This document shows, in pieces, positions 31,935-39,696 of a stretch of DNA of 42,320 bases; the stretch's first letter is position 1; every line of letters begins with the position of its first letter. Both the position numbers and the translations under genes were made by a program. This DNA is from a virus: IMG/VR virus record IMGVR_UViG_3300022198_004130, positions 1 through 42,320 of that record; one strand, given 5' to 3'. The notes under the pieces are model-generated. The model did not search any database and was not told the origin of the DNA. It worked only from the letters and a program-made list of their open reading frames with translations.

Positions 31935-32654
31935 ATGCCCGCTGAAATCCCCAATCTCGCCGGAATCGCAACCAATGAGCTGGTTGAGACTATTGGGGCA
32001 GGAAGTTTCAAGGCGAGCTATATCAACTGGTCGCGAACCTTGAACTTGCTGCGCCAGCACGCTCCTGGCTGGAGTGTTGAGGCTGTTCCCTCTCAAGACG
32101 GTGGTCTCATCCACCGCGACCCGGTTGGCGGTCATTTGATGCTTCGCTATCGTCACATTGACGGCACGACAACGCCGGAGGTCCCTCAGGCGATCATGGA
32201 TCACCGTAACCAGGCGATTCCCTACGAAAAGATCACGGCACGGGACGTGAGTGATACGCACCGCAGAGGGGCCTGTATGGCTGCTGCTATGCAGTTCGGT
32301 CTGGCGTATGAGCTGTGGGCGAAATTGCCCCTGGAAAGCGGCTACGGGGCCGCTGAGGACGAAGACAGCCCACGTATCTCGGAGGCGCCTCGCACGGCCT
32401 CTCAGCCGGCTCCCAAGGCCGTTACGAAGGAGGACTTCCTGGAGGCTGCACTGGAAAAAGGCTTGTGTACACAGGCTGCAGAAAAGCTGCTTGAGAAGGT
32501 CGGGACGAATTACGCTGGTGGTGTCAAAACGCTGGCATCAAAAGATGAAGCATGGGTAAAAGAGCAAAACGCTCCTTTTGCTGAGCTTAATGCCCCAAAG
32601 GCGGAGAAGTCGGCCCCAAAGAAGACAGCGAAGTCAGCACCCAGCGAGTATTAA
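31935..32654 (+). CDS. Single-strand annealing protein, Sak3/DUF1071-like
   Basis: This 239-aa protein probably anneals complementary single strands in phage recombination. About residues 28-120 fit the DUF1071/Sak3 layout: ASYINWSRTLNLLRQHAPGW, GHLMLRYRHIDGTTTPEVPQ, AIMDHRNQAIPYEKITARDV, then DTHRRGACMAAAMQFGLAYE with LWAKLPLESGYG in place of the usual 'GLGLYIYAGEDLP'. About residues 155-200 form a small helical domain (TKEDFLEAALEKGLCTQAAE). The tail is Pro/Lys/Ala-rich and carries two tandem CCCAAAG heptamers in the slippery phase. A RecE-like exonuclease, SSB and RusA lie downstream, which fits. Confidence 0.65.
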   Translation: MPAEIPNLAGIATNELVETIGAGSFKASYINWSRTLNLLRQHAPGWSVEAVPSQDGGLIHRDPVGGHLMLRYRHIDGTTTPEVPQAIMDHRNQAIPYEKITARDVSDTHRRGACMAAAMQFGLAYELWAKLPLESGYGAAEDEDSPRISEAPRTASQPAPKAVTKEDFLEAALEKGLCTQAAEKLLEKVGTNYAGGVKTLASKDEAWVKEQNAPFAELNAPKAEKSAPKKTAKSAPSEY

Positions 32655-32785
32655 AGGAAACAAGTTTCCCAAGGCTGCTTGATTATCAGGCGTTGCCAGA
32701 GCAAGACTTCATTGATCTAGCGGCCAGCAGCTTTGCCAAGTATTTCTCTGGAGAAATCATTAAAGATTACGAGGGGCCTGTCTAA
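32594..32785 (+). other. Open -1 frame continuing the annealing-protein gene
   Basis: From the first heptamer C.CCA.AAG (32594-32600), or the second (32615-32621), a -1 slip enters an open frame. It runs 63 codons past the first heptamer, to TAA at 32783-32785. It encodes a protein-like segment including ETSFPRLLDYQALPEQDFID and LAASSFAKYFSGEIIKDYEG. There is no ATG or GTG in the frame and only a TTG near 32693. Its stop falls in the loop of the terminator at 32774, as expected if the frame is genuinely coding. Confidence 0.5.
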
Positions 32786-32794
32786 GGCCCTTTT
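32774..32794 (+). terminator. Terminator after annealing-protein gene
   Basis: A 5-bp GGGCC / GGCCC stem with a 7-base loop, followed by TTTTCTCT. The loop contains the TAA of the -1 frame. Confidence 0.65.
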
Positions 32795-32828
32795 CTCTGT
32801 TAGATTATTTTTGCTAACTCGCCCAACA

Positions 32829-33644
32829 ATGACCAGCAGTCAAGACAGCCTGACATCTTGGATGAATCGAGCAGGCTCTAAGCCGGTCCTGGACCAGTCT
32901 GAGATTGATCGGATAGCAAAGATCATTCAGAAGTCAAATCCTGACTCTGCTGTGTATACAAAGAATGTCAACAAGATTGTTGAGCACAACCTGAGACTTG
33001 TTGTCAAGTTTGTTCATTCATTCATGGACGCTAAAACCATGAACGGATGGGGCTCTTCTGATACTCTTGACTACTTGCAGGTTGGAGCGATTGGACTACA
33101 TCGCGCTGCGCAGAAATATGATCCAACTAGGGGTTACAAATTCTCTACATATGCGACGCATTGGATCAGGTCATTTATTGCGCGGTACAATCTGAAGACC
33201 ATTAGTACTTTTACGATCCCTGAGAACGCTTCCAGGAACGCGTATTACTTCGAAGCTCACGGTATTCCGAAGCAACGTAAAAGCGGCATCATGCCGACCG
33301 AAGAGGAAACCATCGAGATGGTCAAGGTGTTGCGTAATGCGCAACGCCCCATGTCTCTTGACGCTGTCGTAAACGAGTTCGATGGCATGACACTGCTTGA
33401 CACTATTCACCGGCAGTACAGCGAGCCAGAGGCCTTTATTGAAGGCTGCTTTGATGCTGAAACTGAAGAAGCTTTCGTCAAGGCTGGGCTTAGCGCAAAG
33501 CAGATCTTGATTCTCCGTGGCCTGTACGTGGACAACGCTAGGGCCATGGACATTCAGAAGGATTTAAGCATTTCTCAAGGGCAGTATCTAAAACTGAAAA
33601 GCAACGCATTGGCAGCGCTGAAAGATACGTTGCAGCCGGTATAA
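32829..33644 (+). CDS. Phage sigma-70-family factor 1
   Basis: I choose the ATG at 32829 (271 aa), because the upstream in-frame extension would cross the terminator at 32774. A region-1.2-like start (SLTSWMNRAGSKPVLDQSEI) is followed by region 2 at about residues 50-120: VEHNLRLVVKFVHSFM, DYLQVGAIGLHRAAQKYDPT and YKFSTYATHWIRSFIARYNL. This covers the core-binding and -10-recognition helices. A region-4-like helix pair lies near residues 215-265 (GLSAKQILILRGLYVDNARA ... SISQGQYLKLKSNALAAL). It should redirect host RNA polymerase. Its place among early/middle genes suggests a middle or late sigma factor. Confidence 0.8.
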   Translation: MTSSQDSLTSWMNRAGSKPVLDQSEIDRIAKIIQKSNPDSAVYTKNVNKIVEHNLRLVVKFVHSFMDAKTMNGWGSSDTLDYLQVGAIGLHRAAQKYDPTRGYKFSTYATHWIRSFIARYNLKTISTFTIPENASRNAYYFEAHGIPKQRKSGIMPTEEETIEMVKVLRNAQRPMSLDAVVNEFDGMTLLDTIHRQYSEPEAFIEGCFDAETEEAFVKAGLSAKQILILRGLYVDNARAMDIQKDLSISQGQYLKLKSNALAALKDTLQPV

Positions 33645-33672
33645 TGTATTGTAAACCCTTTTTTAGGGAACG

Positions 33673-34026
33673 ATGGCTACTATTGCAATTGCGGGCACTG
33701 TCACTGGCAAGGCTGGTGAATCTCCGGTAACCGTAAAGACTTTTGATAACGGCGATACGGTTGCAACCTTCTCGGTTGCTGATCGGGCGTATGTATATTC
33801 AAAACCTGGTGAGGACCGTCAGGGTCAGTTCTATCGCTGCGAAGTGCGCGGCAAGGCTGCAGAAATTGTAGCCGAGCGTGTGCAACGCGGCGATAAGGTC
33901 GGCGTGTCTGGCCAGCTTGTCCAGCGGATGTACAACGAGAAACTGTATCTCGATGTAAAGAACTCCTCTGTCACTTTCCTGGAGACTCGTAGTCAAGAGT
34001 CCTCGAAAGACGACAGCCCGTTCTGA
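33673..34026 (+). CDS. ssb: Single-stranded DNA-binding protein
   Basis: This 117-aa OB-fold protein begins ATIAIAGTVTGKAGESPVTV and contains GDTVATFSVADRAYV, QFYRCEVRGKAAEIVAERVQ and RGDKVGVSGQLVQRMYNEKL. These are the typical strand order of SSB. The C-terminal tip KDDSPF is the acidic-aromatic tail that recruits partner proteins. It coats single strands for replication and recombination. TATAAT at 33640 just upstream could be a -10 element, but no good -35 is seen. A terminator follows. Confidence 0.9.
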   Translation: MATIAIAGTVTGKAGESPVTVKTFDNGDTVATFSVADRAYVYSKPGEDRQGQFYRCEVRGKAAEIVAERVQRGDKVGVSGQLVQRMYNEKLYLDVKNSSVTFLETRSQESSKDDSPF

Positions 34027-34041
34027 TCAACCATAGGTCGT

Positions 34042-34059
34042 GGCCGGCGAAAGTCGGCC
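34042..34059 (+). terminator. Terminator-like hairpin after ssb
   Basis: A 7-bp stem GGCCGGC / GTCGGCC (one G-T pair) with a GAAA tetraloop, followed by CTTCCTTGTTCT. The T-run is broken, so termination may be partial. Confidence 0.65.
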
Positions 34060-34078
34060 CTTCCTTGTTCTGGGGATA

Positions 34079-34534
34079 ATGAAAAACCCTAAACACGAAA
34101 TTCCTAGCAGTGTCGGCATCTTCCTGGAAGAAATGCCTTTGCTGACTACGGCACAGGTTCGCCCATACGTTATTGCCACTCTGTTGCACCGTGGCGCGGT
34201 CAGGTATTCGGAGGTATTGTCCAGTCTGACCCCACATTGCAATATGTCTGATCTTAAGGTAGGTGGATGGGATCCTCTTGATGGCGAGTGGTGCGAACAA
34301 ACCAGGCTCGAAAAATTAATCGACGAAGTGCTTGGGGAATTTACTTCAGAAGGACTTGTTCGTTACAATGAAGAGCAGGATATCTGGGTTCTAACTGCAA
34401 AGCATATTTCAACCGTGATCTCCTGGGTAGCTGCTCTTGGCGCAAAGATGCCCAGTCATCTACTGATGGAGATGAGCAGAGATCAGCTTTGCAGAATTCC
34501 TGATTACATCAACATCGAAGATGAGAGTACTTAA
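34079..34534 (+). CDS. Winged-helix-like protein of unknown function
   Basis: I start it at the ATG at 34079, after the hairpin, giving 151 aa. A GTG at 34040 lies before the stem and is less likely. Residues about 30-110 resemble a winged helix (VIATLLHRGAVRYSEVLSSL ... LEKLIDEVLGEFTSEGLVRY), with a beta wing at NEEQDIWVLT. It could be a transcription regulator. It overlaps the next gene by 14 bases. Confidence 0.5.
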   Translation: MKNPKHEIPSSVGIFLEEMPLLTTAQVRPYVIATLLHRGAVRYSEVLSSLTPHCNMSDLKVGGWDPLDGEWCEQTRLEKLIDEVLGEFTSEGLVRYNEEQDIWVLTAKHISTVISWVAALGAKMPSHLLMEMSRDQLCRIPDYINIEDEST

Positions 34535-34772
34535 AGACGGAACCGTCAAATACAAGAACAGCGCATACAAGGAATACGAAAGATTGTCCAAGCCATCATT
34601 TCCTCTGCCTAGACTGACAAAGGGCTCAAAAGTCCAGGTCTATCTTGGCGCGGGCTGGGGCTCTGGCTATGTCGTGGATAGCTCCCAGGACCGTTGTATC
34701 GTTAGGCTTTCTATGGGGAATCGAACTATAACCGTGTTCGATGCTCGTTCAATACGTCTGGCACAAGAATGA
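34521..34772 (+). CDS. Small SH3-like basic protein
   Basis: This 83-aa protein has a basic N-terminus (RVLKDGTVKYKNSAYKEYER). About residues 33-80 form a small beta barrel (LTKGSKVQVYLGAGWGSGYV, DRCIVRLSMGNRTITVFDAR), as in SH3-like domains. Overlaps of 14 and 4 bases tie it to its neighbours. The function is unknown. It may bind nucleic acid or protein. Confidence 0.5.
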   Translation: MRVLKDGTVKYKNSAYKEYERLSKPSFPLPRLTKGSKVQVYLGAGWGSGYVVDSSQDRCIVRLSMGNRTITVFDARSIRLAQE

Positions 34773-35227
34773 ACACTCAGAAGCAAATCGAGTCAACTTG
34801 CGATTCGATCAAGAACATGCTTCTTGACAAGAACAGGAAGTACGGCGACTCGGCGCTCAACCCCGTTAGGATTTTCAGTAAGTCCAATGCGGTTGAGCAG
34901 ATTCTGGTGAGAATTGACGACAAGCTTTCTCGTATTTCCAAGGGCGCTGGACTGCTTGGCTCCGACGAGGACGTTGTCAATGATCTGATTGGCTATCTTG
35001 TTTTGCTGAAGATTGCAAGGCAGCAGCAAGCAGGCGACTGGGATGGCTGGGATATTGAACCTAATCCCATGTGGAACAAGAATTTCAACTATGATGACAT
35101 CATAAGTTTCAACTCTGCGTTTCCCGATCCAAGTATTGGGAATAATGTGGCTGACCCCCTGCCGTCCTCCGGTCAGGAAAACTCCAGCCTTGCGGATGTC
35201 TATGCCTTCGGCGACCGTTTCTCCTGA
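34769..35227 (+). CDS. DUF1599-like protein (nucleotide-modification-associated domain 1)
   Basis: This 152-aa protein has about residues 10-90 that fit the all-helical DUF1599/Nmad1 pattern: MLLDKNRKYGDSALNPVRIF, ILVRIDDKLSRI, and DEDVVNDLIGYLVLLKIARQ with conserved Glu/Asp/Asn. This resembles MazG-type nucleotide-binding helices. The remaining ~60 residues are low complexity. In phages this family is linked to nucleotide metabolism or base modification. It starts in an ATGA overlap. Confidence 0.6.
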   Translation: MNTQKQIESTCDSIKNMLLDKNRKYGDSALNPVRIFSKSNAVEQILVRIDDKLSRISKGAGLLGSDEDVVNDLIGYLVLLKIARQQQAGDWDGWDIEPNPMWNKNFNYDDIISFNSAFPDPSIGNNVADPLPSSGQENSSLADVYAFGDRFS

Positions 35228-35591
35228 TTACGAGATAGTAATTAGTCAACCGCTTTTCTCAAAAGCAAGGCCAAGATTGACCAGATCTGGTCATGCTTAT
35301 ATGCCTGCACCATATAAAACGGCTCAGGCCGTAATGAGAAAACAGATCAAGGAGCAGTGGAAACAGGGGCCGCTTGAAGGCCCTGTTTCTTTGGCTATGT
35401 ATGTCAAGGGTGAAGGTCGCGGCGACCTTGATAACATCGCTGGTGCATTCATGGACGCGGCTCAAGGTATCCTGTTTGTCGACGACAGGGTCAGTGTCAT
35501 TCCAGAGCTGTACATCTCCTGGTCGAAGGCCACCAAGGCCAATTCCGAATGGATCATTCATATCTACCATCTTGGCAGCTCGTTAGAATGA
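35196..35591 (+). CDS. rusA: RusA-type Holliday junction resolvase
   Basis: I start it at the ATG at 35196 (131 aa), which overlaps the previous gene by 32 bases. An in-frame ATG at 35136 would overlap by 92 bases, and one at 35202 is also possible. RusA features are the N-terminal beta strand with PLFSKARPRLTRSGHAYMPA and the acidic motif RGDLDNIAGAFMDAAQGILF followed by VDDRVSVIPELYISW. These carry the conserved Asp residues for metal binding. It would resolve branched replication and recombination intermediates before packaging. Confidence 0.8.
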   Translation: MSMPSATVSPDYEIVISQPLFSKARPRLTRSGHAYMPAPYKTAQAVMRKQIKEQWKQGPLEGPVSLAMYVKGEGRGDLDNIAGAFMDAAQGILFVDDRVSVIPELYISWSKATKANSEWIIHIYHLGSSLE

Positions 35592-35609
35592 ACCATATAA
35601 TTGTTGACA

Positions 35610-36461
35610 ATGGCAAGCGTTGCCTACAACCAGCCAGACCCTGACTATCGCAGGGAGATTGGAGAAAATCAAAGTCAACTAAAACATATCCTGTTGAGCC
35701 CGGCGCATTACCAAGCGTCTAAGAAACGACGCTTTCTGCCGACAATCAATATGGAGATCGGCTCCGCTTTGCATTGCAAGGTATTAGAGGGAGACAAAGA
35801 GTTCGAGAAGCGGTATATTCTGAAGCCTGAGGGTCTTTCCCTGAGTACAAAAGAAGGGAAAGAGTGGAAGGCCGAGAATTCTGGAAAAACCGTATTGACC
35901 AATACGGAGAAAGAGAGAGCATGGGAAAGTGTCCACGGAATGACCGAATCATTGCGGACACTAGACTGGTTTAAAGGTGATCAACCCGACTACCGCAAGT
36001 TCAACGAGTTGTCGATCTATTGGGATGCTGATGGAATCCCTTGCAAAGGTCGTCTCGACAGGCTTGTCGATACCGGTGATGAGTTACTGGTACTGGACCT
36101 AAAGACGACAGACTCCGTTGACCCTTCTACTTTTAGCAAGAAGGTTACTGGAGGCATGAATTACGTCTTCCAGGCAGCATGGTATGCGGAAGCAGCGTCA
36201 CTGGCGTATAACAAGCCGGCCAAGTTTATTTTTATCGCCATTGAAAGGGCATGCCCCTGGACGATTGGGATATTTGAGATGTCTGACAGCACAATGGCTG
36301 AGGGCTATCGGCAGATCACCCAAGCTAGGAAGATTCTTAAGGAATGCTTAACGGAAAAGAAATGGCCAGAGCCGGAGATTCAGTATAATATGCTGGAACT
36401 ACCAAGCTGGTATCGTTCGCCCGTCAAGACTGAGATGCCCGGCTTCGAGGAGCTTTTCTGA
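35610..36461 (+). CDS. RecE-like (PD-(D/E)XK) exonuclease
   Basis: I start it at the ATG at 35610, not the TTGs just before, giving 283 aa. An N-terminal GENQSQLKHILLSPAHYQAS resembles the opening of RecE/exonuclease VIII-type proteins. Nuclease landmarks are His55 (GSALHCKVLE), GRLDRL with Asp150, VLDLKTTD with Asp163 and Lys165, and YVFQAAWYAEA with Gln188. This is the usual order of a RecB-family nuclease. It probably resects DNA ends for the Sak3-like annealing protein. The stop overlaps the next ATG by one base. Confidence 0.75.
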   Translation: MASVAYNQPDPDYRREIGENQSQLKHILLSPAHYQASKKRRFLPTINMEIGSALHCKVLEGDKEFEKRYILKPEGLSLSTKEGKEWKAENSGKTVLTNTEKERAWESVHGMTESLRTLDWFKGDQPDYRKFNELSIYWDADGIPCKGRLDRLVDTGDELLVLDLKTTDSVDPSTFSKKVTGGMNYVFQAAWYAEAASLAYNKPAKFIFIAIERACPWTIGIFEMSDSTMAEGYRQITQARKILKECLTEKKWPEPEIQYNMLELPSWYRSPVKTEMPGFEELF

Positions 36462-36667
36462 TGACTAATTCTTCTTCCAGTTCGGCCTCTGGTGGAACCA
36501 GTATTTCTGGACTGCTTGGTGTTCTATTTGTTGGATTAAAACTTACTGGTTTTATCGATTGGCCCTGGCTGTGGGTTCTTTCTCCTTTTTGGATTCCTTT
36601 GGTCATTGTGCTAGGCGTTCTCGTTGTCCTTGGTATTATCTGGCTCATCGCCTCTTTCGTTAAGTAA
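36461..36667 (+). CDS. Small two-span membrane protein
   Basis: This 68-aa protein has a Ser-rich N-terminus, then hydrophobic helices at about residues 15-33 (SGLLGVLFVGLKLTGFIDW) and 40-67 (LSPFWIPLVIVLGVLVVLG and on). The 'GLKLTG.IDW.W.WVL.P.WIP' phrase is typical of a widespread phage membrane protein sometimes called transmembrane Fragile-X-F. Function is unknown. Confidence 0.65.
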   Translation: MTNSSSSSASGGTSISGLLGVLFVGLKLTGFIDWPWLWVLSPFWIPLVIVLGVLVVLGIIWLIASFVK

Positions 36668-36671
36668 TAAA

Positions 36672-37328
36672 ATGCACAACGCAAAACTGGTTGCTATCAC
36701 TCCTGACGCAGAGAAGATCTGCATTCACTGCGCCAGGGTTAGCAACCCAGCAAATCAGGACAATCCTGAATACGCAAAGCTTGTGCGCTACTTGATCAAG
36801 GAGCGCCATTGGAGCCCGTTCGAGATGGCGAATATGGTCGTAGAAATCAATACGACCAGGGCGATCTCACCGCAAGTGCTTCGTCACCGTTCGTTTTCGT
36901 TTCAGGAATTCAGTCAACGATACTCGAAAAGTACTGAGCTAGCAGGCGAGTTCCCACTGCCACATCTTCGTCGGCAAGATACAAAGAACAAGCAGGCTAG
37001 CCATGACGACCTGGATGATATCCTGAAAAGGAATCTTGAATTCGAGATCGACTCCCTGTATGACCATGCCGCGTCTGTCTACAAAGCTTTGCTTGATAGC
37101 GGCGTGGCTAAAGAGTGTGCCAGAGAGGTTCTTCCTTTGGGCGTACCTACTCGTTTATACATGAATGGCAATCTGCGTAGCTGGATAACCTATATTGCTC
37201 TCAGGGAAAAGAACGGCACGCAGCTTGAGCATCAAAAGATTGCTCTTTCCTGTAAGCAGATCCTTTGCGAGCAGTGTCCAGTCATTGCTCAGGCTCTTGG
37301 TGGGTACGATTCGCCATGGGAACTGTAA
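36672..37328 (+). CDS. thyX: Flavin-dependent thymidylate synthase
   Basis: I start it at the ATG at 36672 (218 aa), because the upstream in-frame extension runs over the membrane protein gene. The signature RHRSFSFQEFSQRY (residues 71-84) is an exact RHRxxSxxxxSxRY motif. Around it lie HWSPFEMANMVVEINTTRAI and a C-terminal GVPTRLYMNGNLRSWITYIA that are typical of ThyX. It converts dUMP to dTMP using methylene-tetrahydrofolate, FAD and NADPH, supplying thymidylate for phage DNA. It follows the membrane protein by four bases. Confidence 0.92.
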   Translation: MHNAKLVAITPDAEKICIHCARVSNPANQDNPEYAKLVRYLIKERHWSPFEMANMVVEINTTRAISPQVLRHRSFSFQEFSQRYSKSTELAGEFPLPHLRRQDTKNKQASHDDLDDILKRNLEFEIDSLYDHAASVYKALLDSGVAKECAREVLPLGVPTRLYMNGNLRSWITYIALREKNGTQLEHQKIALSCKQILCEQCPVIAQALGGYDSPWEL

Positions 37329-37349
37329 TAGGAAAAATAGATAACGCAT

Positions 37350-37985
37350 ATGGCGAGAAGCCCCGTGTCAGAATGGCGTGAAGCCAAGCCTCCGAAAGGT
37401 GAGCCCGGTCCTATTTATGGTTTCAGAAGAGGTTACAAAGTCAGAGAAGCTGGCAGGCACGAAACCGCCGACCAGTATTCGGTCTTTCAGAAGTTTTTGC
37501 TGCTACAGGGCAACAGAACCTTTGCTGCACTTGAGCAGGTAACTGGTCACAGCACTGCTGCGATCTCTAAATGGGCCGATGCTTATAACTGGCAGAAGCG
37601 TGCGGCGGCTTACGATAAAAACCAGATGGCAATTGTCTGGAAAGAAGCCCAGAAAATGCAACGCAATAGCCATCGAGATGCAATCGTAGAATTCAGGGAG
37701 TCTTCTGAACGCCAAGCCAGAATGATGGCCAGAGTATCGGAAGATCTTCTGCGCATTCTGGGCAAGAGGATCCAGCAAGCAGACCAAGAAGGCGAAGAGG
37801 TTCCTATGAATCTCGTGTCAGGCTTGCTTAGGGCCGCTGCCAATATCAACGAGCAATCCAGGCAATCTTGGGCTACTTCGCTTGGTGTTAACGAGATGCT
37901 CGATATGATTGATACAGAGGTGACCAAGGTTAACGTCGAAGACGTTACTGAGGTCGACGCATATGACATCCCCTTAGACGAATGA
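37350..37985 (+). CDS. terS: Terminase small subunit
   Basis: This 211-aa protein is encoded one small gene upstream of the large terminase. About residues 45-90 contain a helix-turn-helix (FLLLQGNRTFAALEQVTGHS, AAISKWADAYNWQKRAAAYD), as in DNA-recognising small terminase subunits. About residues 95-175 are helical and would form the oligomerisation part. The C-terminus is acidic. It recognises the packaging site. GGAAAAATAG just upstream is a one-base deviant of the late motif. Confidence 0.75.
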   Translation: MARSPVSEWREAKPPKGEPGPIYGFRRGYKVREAGRHETADQYSVFQKFLLLQGNRTFAALEQVTGHSTAAISKWADAYNWQKRAAAYDKNQMAIVWKEAQKMQRNSHRDAIVEFRESSERQARMMARVSEDLLRILGKRIQQADQEGEEVPMNLVSGLLRAAANINEQSRQSWATSLGVNEMLDMIDTEVTKVNVEDVTEVDAYDIPLDE

Positions 37986-38170
37986 AGATCGGCGAATTCA
38001 GTGACTTCCCAATGACCGTCACAATGAACGAAGACGAGTCATGGACGATCGAATGGGATGAGAATGATCCTCGCACAGCTATCTTCAACGACTACACAGA
38101 AGATGACTTCATTAAGATGATCACGGATCACTGCGAGAGAATCCTCGGCGAAAAGGTTTCTGAAGAGTAA
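37982..38170 (+). CDS. Acidic 62-aa protein between terminase genes
   Basis: It overlaps both terminase genes (4 bases and 1 base), so it is firmly embedded in the operon. The sequence (FPMTVTMNEDESWTIEWDEN, EDDFIKMITDHCERILGEK) is acidic with a beta start and one helix. Function is unknown. A terminase accessory role is a guess from position. Confidence 0.55.
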   Translation: MKIGEFSDFPMTVTMNEDESWTIEWDENDPRTAIFNDYTEDDFIKMITDHCERILGEKVSEE

Positions 38171-39696
38171 TGGGCGTAAAACTCGGTAAGGATTATTTAG
38201 AAAGGGCCGCCTCTGATCGGGAGATGGTCCGCCAGTTACGGCAGATCAAGACCGAGCGAAGAGAAGGCGCCAAAAAGGTAATCCTTTACCAGTTCATCAA
38301 GCAAGTTTGCGTCAGTTACAAATTTTACAAGGTACACGCTGAGCTGACCAAGCAGTTGCAACGTGTCATTGACGGCGACTGTAAAAGGCTGATCATTCAG
38401 ATCCCGCCCAGAACAGGTAAATCGATGCTGTCATCGAAACTGCTGCCTGCTGCGTACCTGCTGGCGCATCCAGATCGCTATGTTGGCATCAGTTCTTATA
38501 GTGCTGAACTTGCGGAAGGCTTCTCTCGTGCTGCTAGAGACTATTACAGAGAGGCTGGAGGCCTATTTGATCCCGCAAAACAGGCTGTAAATGACTGGGG
38601 GACGCAAGGTGGTGGTGGCCTGTGGGCAGCGGGTGTCGGCGGTGCAATCACTGGTCGTTCTGGCCACTTGCTGATTATCGACGACCCCGTGAAGAACAGG
38701 GAGGATGCCGACAGCCCACGGGTCATGGAAAAGCTGTGGGATTGGTACACATCCACCCTGTACACCCGACTTGAACCTGTCGTTGGTTCGATTGTTGTCA
38801 TCCAGACCAGATGGAGTGAGAATGATCTGATCGGAAAGCTCCTTGAATCTGAGATGAATGTCTCAGAAAAAGGTAGAGAGAACTGGACTATTCTTGATCT
38901 GCCTGCGATTTCAGAAGATCCTGGTTCCAGGCCGCCCCTGCCATTACACTGCGATGTCGTAGAGGATTGGCGAGAGAAGTCTGGCTTGGCGCTGTGCCCT
39001 CAGCGTTACGGAATCGAAGAATACGAAAGAATCAGGGAAGCGATCGGCACAAGGGATTTTGCGGCCCTGTATCAGCAAAGGCCTGCTCCAGTTGGCGGCA
39101 ACATGTTCGATCCTGCCTGGTGGCAGTATTACGAACATGATACGGTCATGCCAGAGTTTCAGCGCATCATGCTAAGCGTTGACTGTACATTTACGAACAA
39201 CAACTCAAGTGACTACGTCGTTGGCAGCGTTGTAGGACAGGCTGGAAACAGATTCTATGTTATTGATATGGTCAGAGAAAGGCTGGATATCATCGGAACC
39301 ATCAATATGATTTCCAGGATGTACAACAGACACAATCTGAGTGGAACAATCATCGAGCTTGCAGCTTCTGGTTACGCTGCGTATCAGATGCTGCAACAAC
39401 GTGTCCCTGGCCTGATTGGATTCAAGCCAGAGAAATCGAAATCTGCTCGTGCTGCTGGTATCGTCCCCGTGGTAGAAGCTGGTAACGTGTTTCTGCCGGC
39501 AAGCGCAACATGGCTTGATTCGTTCATCAGTGAATTCAGCTTATTTCCTGCCGCCAAGAATGATGACATCGTCGACTCGATCACGATGGCAATTAACTAC
39601 ATGGCGCAGCGATCCGCGCCAGTCATGACCGAAGTGACCTGGGGGCGCACAGCGTTTATTCCTCCTCCATCTGCTAGAATAGATATAAACACATAA
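38170..39696 (+). CDS. terL: Terminase large subunit (packaging ATPase-nuclease)
   Basis: This 508-aa protein drives DNA into the prohead. The ATPase part has Walker A PPRTGKS (residues 79-85) and Walker B LLIIDDP (167-173), followed by QTRWSENDL near 212-220 (coupling motif region). The RNase-H-like nuclease part shows Asp338 (IMLSVDCTF), Glu396 (GTIIELAASGY) and Asp465/466/469 (NDDIVDSI), the expected metal-binding acids. The length is typical. It is coupled to its neighbours by one-base overlaps. Confidence 0.92.
   Translation: MGVKLGKDYLERAASDREMVRQLRQIKTERREGAKKVILYQFIKQVCVSYKFYKVHAELTKQLQRVIDGDCKRLIIQIPPRTGKSMLSSKLLPAAYLLAHPDRYVGISSYSAELAEGFSRAARDYYREAGGLFDPAKQAVNDWGTQGGGGLWAAGVGGAITGRSGHLLIIDDPVKNREDADSPRVMEKLWDWYTSTLYTRLEPVVGSIVVIQTRWSENDLIGKLLESEMNVSEKGRENWTILDLPAISEDPGSRPPLPLHCDVVEDWREKSGLALCPQRYGIEEYERIREAIGTRDFAALYQQRPAPVGGNMFDPAWWQYYEHDTVMPEFQRIMLSVDCTFTNNNSSDYVVGSVVGQAGNRFYVIDMVRERLDIIGTINMISRMYNRHNLSGTIIELAASGYAAYQMLQQRVPGLIGFKPEKSKSARAAGIVPVVEAGNVFLPASATWLDSFISEFSLFPAAKNDDIVDSITMAINYMAQRSAPVMTEVTWGRTAFIPPPSARIDINT

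Noticed and set aside
32733-32828. Earlier TTG start for the first sigma factor
   Set aside because: It would translate through the terminator stem and overlap the -1 frame. The ATG at 32829 begins at the region-1.2-like sequence.
35604-35632. TTGACA at 35604 as a -35 promoter box before the exonuclease gene
   Set aside because: No -10-like hexamer occurs at 16-18 bases downstream, and it lies over the start codon of the gene.
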